DNA from: Candidatus Dormiibacterota bacterium
GTDB taxonomy: Bacteria > Chloroflexota > Dormibacteria > Aeolococcales > Bog-877
Assembly: GCA_027313505.1 (NCBI GenBank)
Contig: DAHVDN010000026.1
Location: 1,335-44,378 of the forward strand
DNA length: 43,044 nucleotides
Direction: 5' to 3'
Positions within the stretch are counted from its first letter, which is position 1. Each line of letters starts with the position of its first letter. Below, one piece after another: positions 42,867-43,044 of this stretch. Under the pieces are notes generated by a model. It did no database searches. It was given only the letters and a program-made list of their open reading frames with translations, and had not been told where the DNA came from. A program made the translations under genes and the position numbers.

Positions 42867-43044
42867 GTGATCCCGCATCCGGAAGCTCACGTGGATGGTG
42901 GCTCTGAACCGATCAGGGTCACCACGACCCCCGATGGCTCCAAGGGTGAACCCGCGCTAGTCGTCGAGCACTTGACCAAGCGCTTCGGGGAGCGCGTCGC
43001 CTTCGAGGACGTTTCGTTCGAGGTCGGGTACGGGGAGGTGTTCG
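42867..43044 (+). CDS. ABC transporter ATP-binding protein, N-terminal part
   Basis: The start of a gene cut off by the window end; 59 codons are visible. After a 30-residue polar N-terminal extension, the frame reads LVVEHLTKRFGERVAFEDVS and then FEVGYGEVF, the classic A-loop/first-strand region just before the Walker A motif of a DrrA/CcmA-type export or ABC-2 ATPase. GTG 42867 is the first plausible start (only a weak SD, CGGGA); a GTG at 42891 is also in frame. Its permease and substrate lie outside the window. Confidence 0.8.
   Translation, partial: MIPHPEAHVDGGSEPIRVTTTPDGSKGEPALVVEHLTKRFGERVAFEDVSFEVGYGEVF

Noticed and set aside
1..43044. CRISPR arrays, insertion sequences, prophage genes, rRNA and tRNA
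   Set aside because: No regularly spaced repeats, transposase or integrase motifs, or RNA-gene folds were seen on either strand. A tRNAscan-SE and Infernal run would confirm.

Overview
The window is GC-rich, densely coded bacterial chromosome with frequent GTG and TTG starts, Shine-Dalgarno (SD) sequences beside some probably leaderless genes, and many 1-4 bp stop/start overlaps. Several proteins are of types common in Actinomycetota and related soil lineages: an SCO6745-like protein, an HhH-GPD repair protein, DUF6457, a form I CO dehydrogenase and an xPxTG-type surface protein. I infer an aerobic actinobacterium or a neighbouring phylum such as Dormibacterota or Chloroflexota. The sequence alone does not decide between them. 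I saw no tRNA, rRNA, CRISPR array, insertion sequence or phage gene.

Layout. 0.1-8 kb: a YdeI-like gene (-); a 1 kb non-coding stretch with operator-like repeats and a structured leader; a secreted, cell-wall-type beta-propeller/Ig-repeat protein; a clear terminator; then a tldD-tldE-alpha/beta-hydrolase operon. 8.2-11.8 kb: phosphoketolase and acetate kinase (-), a short route from sugar phosphates to acetate and ATP. 11.9-16.4 kb: HhH-GPD repair protein and SCO6745-like protein, then an L,D-transpeptidase, a MarR regulator and an agmatinase-family ureohydrolase. 16.4-25.9 kb: the aerobic CO dehydrogenase locus. coxM-S-L, an XdhC-YHS fusion (coxF-like), a MoxR ATPase (coxD) and a VWA protein (coxE) lie on +. 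A second XdhC (coxI), a MocA-type cytidylyltransferase and coxG lie divergently on -. 26.1-29 kb: two multi-membrane GT-C type glycosyltransferases. 29.5-33.4 kb: an orphan hypothetical gene and an MMPL exporter divergent from a TetR regulator across a near-perfect palindrome. 33.8-39 kb: 4-hydroxyphenylpyruvate dioxygenase and moeA (+), converging on fdhD-mobA-DUF6457 and a formyltransferase (-). 39.1-43 kb: a disordered/helical-repeat protein, a DUF421 membrane protein, a glycerophosphodiesterase, a small PEGA-like protein and the start of an ABC transporter ATPase.

How it fits together. The strongest theme is molybdenum enzymes. CoxL carries the form I signature AYACSFR, so it should be a true CO dehydrogenase with a Cu-S-Mo site, and its maturation genes surround it. 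About 10 kb away, moeA, mobA and fdhD provide molybdenum insertion, the guanine-dinucleotide form of the cofactor and formate-dehydrogenase sulfuration, so a second molybdoenzyme probably exists elsewhere in the genome. The most testable new ideas are the YHS domain fused to the CoxF-like chaperone as a possible copper-handling module, the structured leader with GTTAC boxes before the surface protein, and the palindromic operator shared by the MMPL pump and its leaderless TetR gene.
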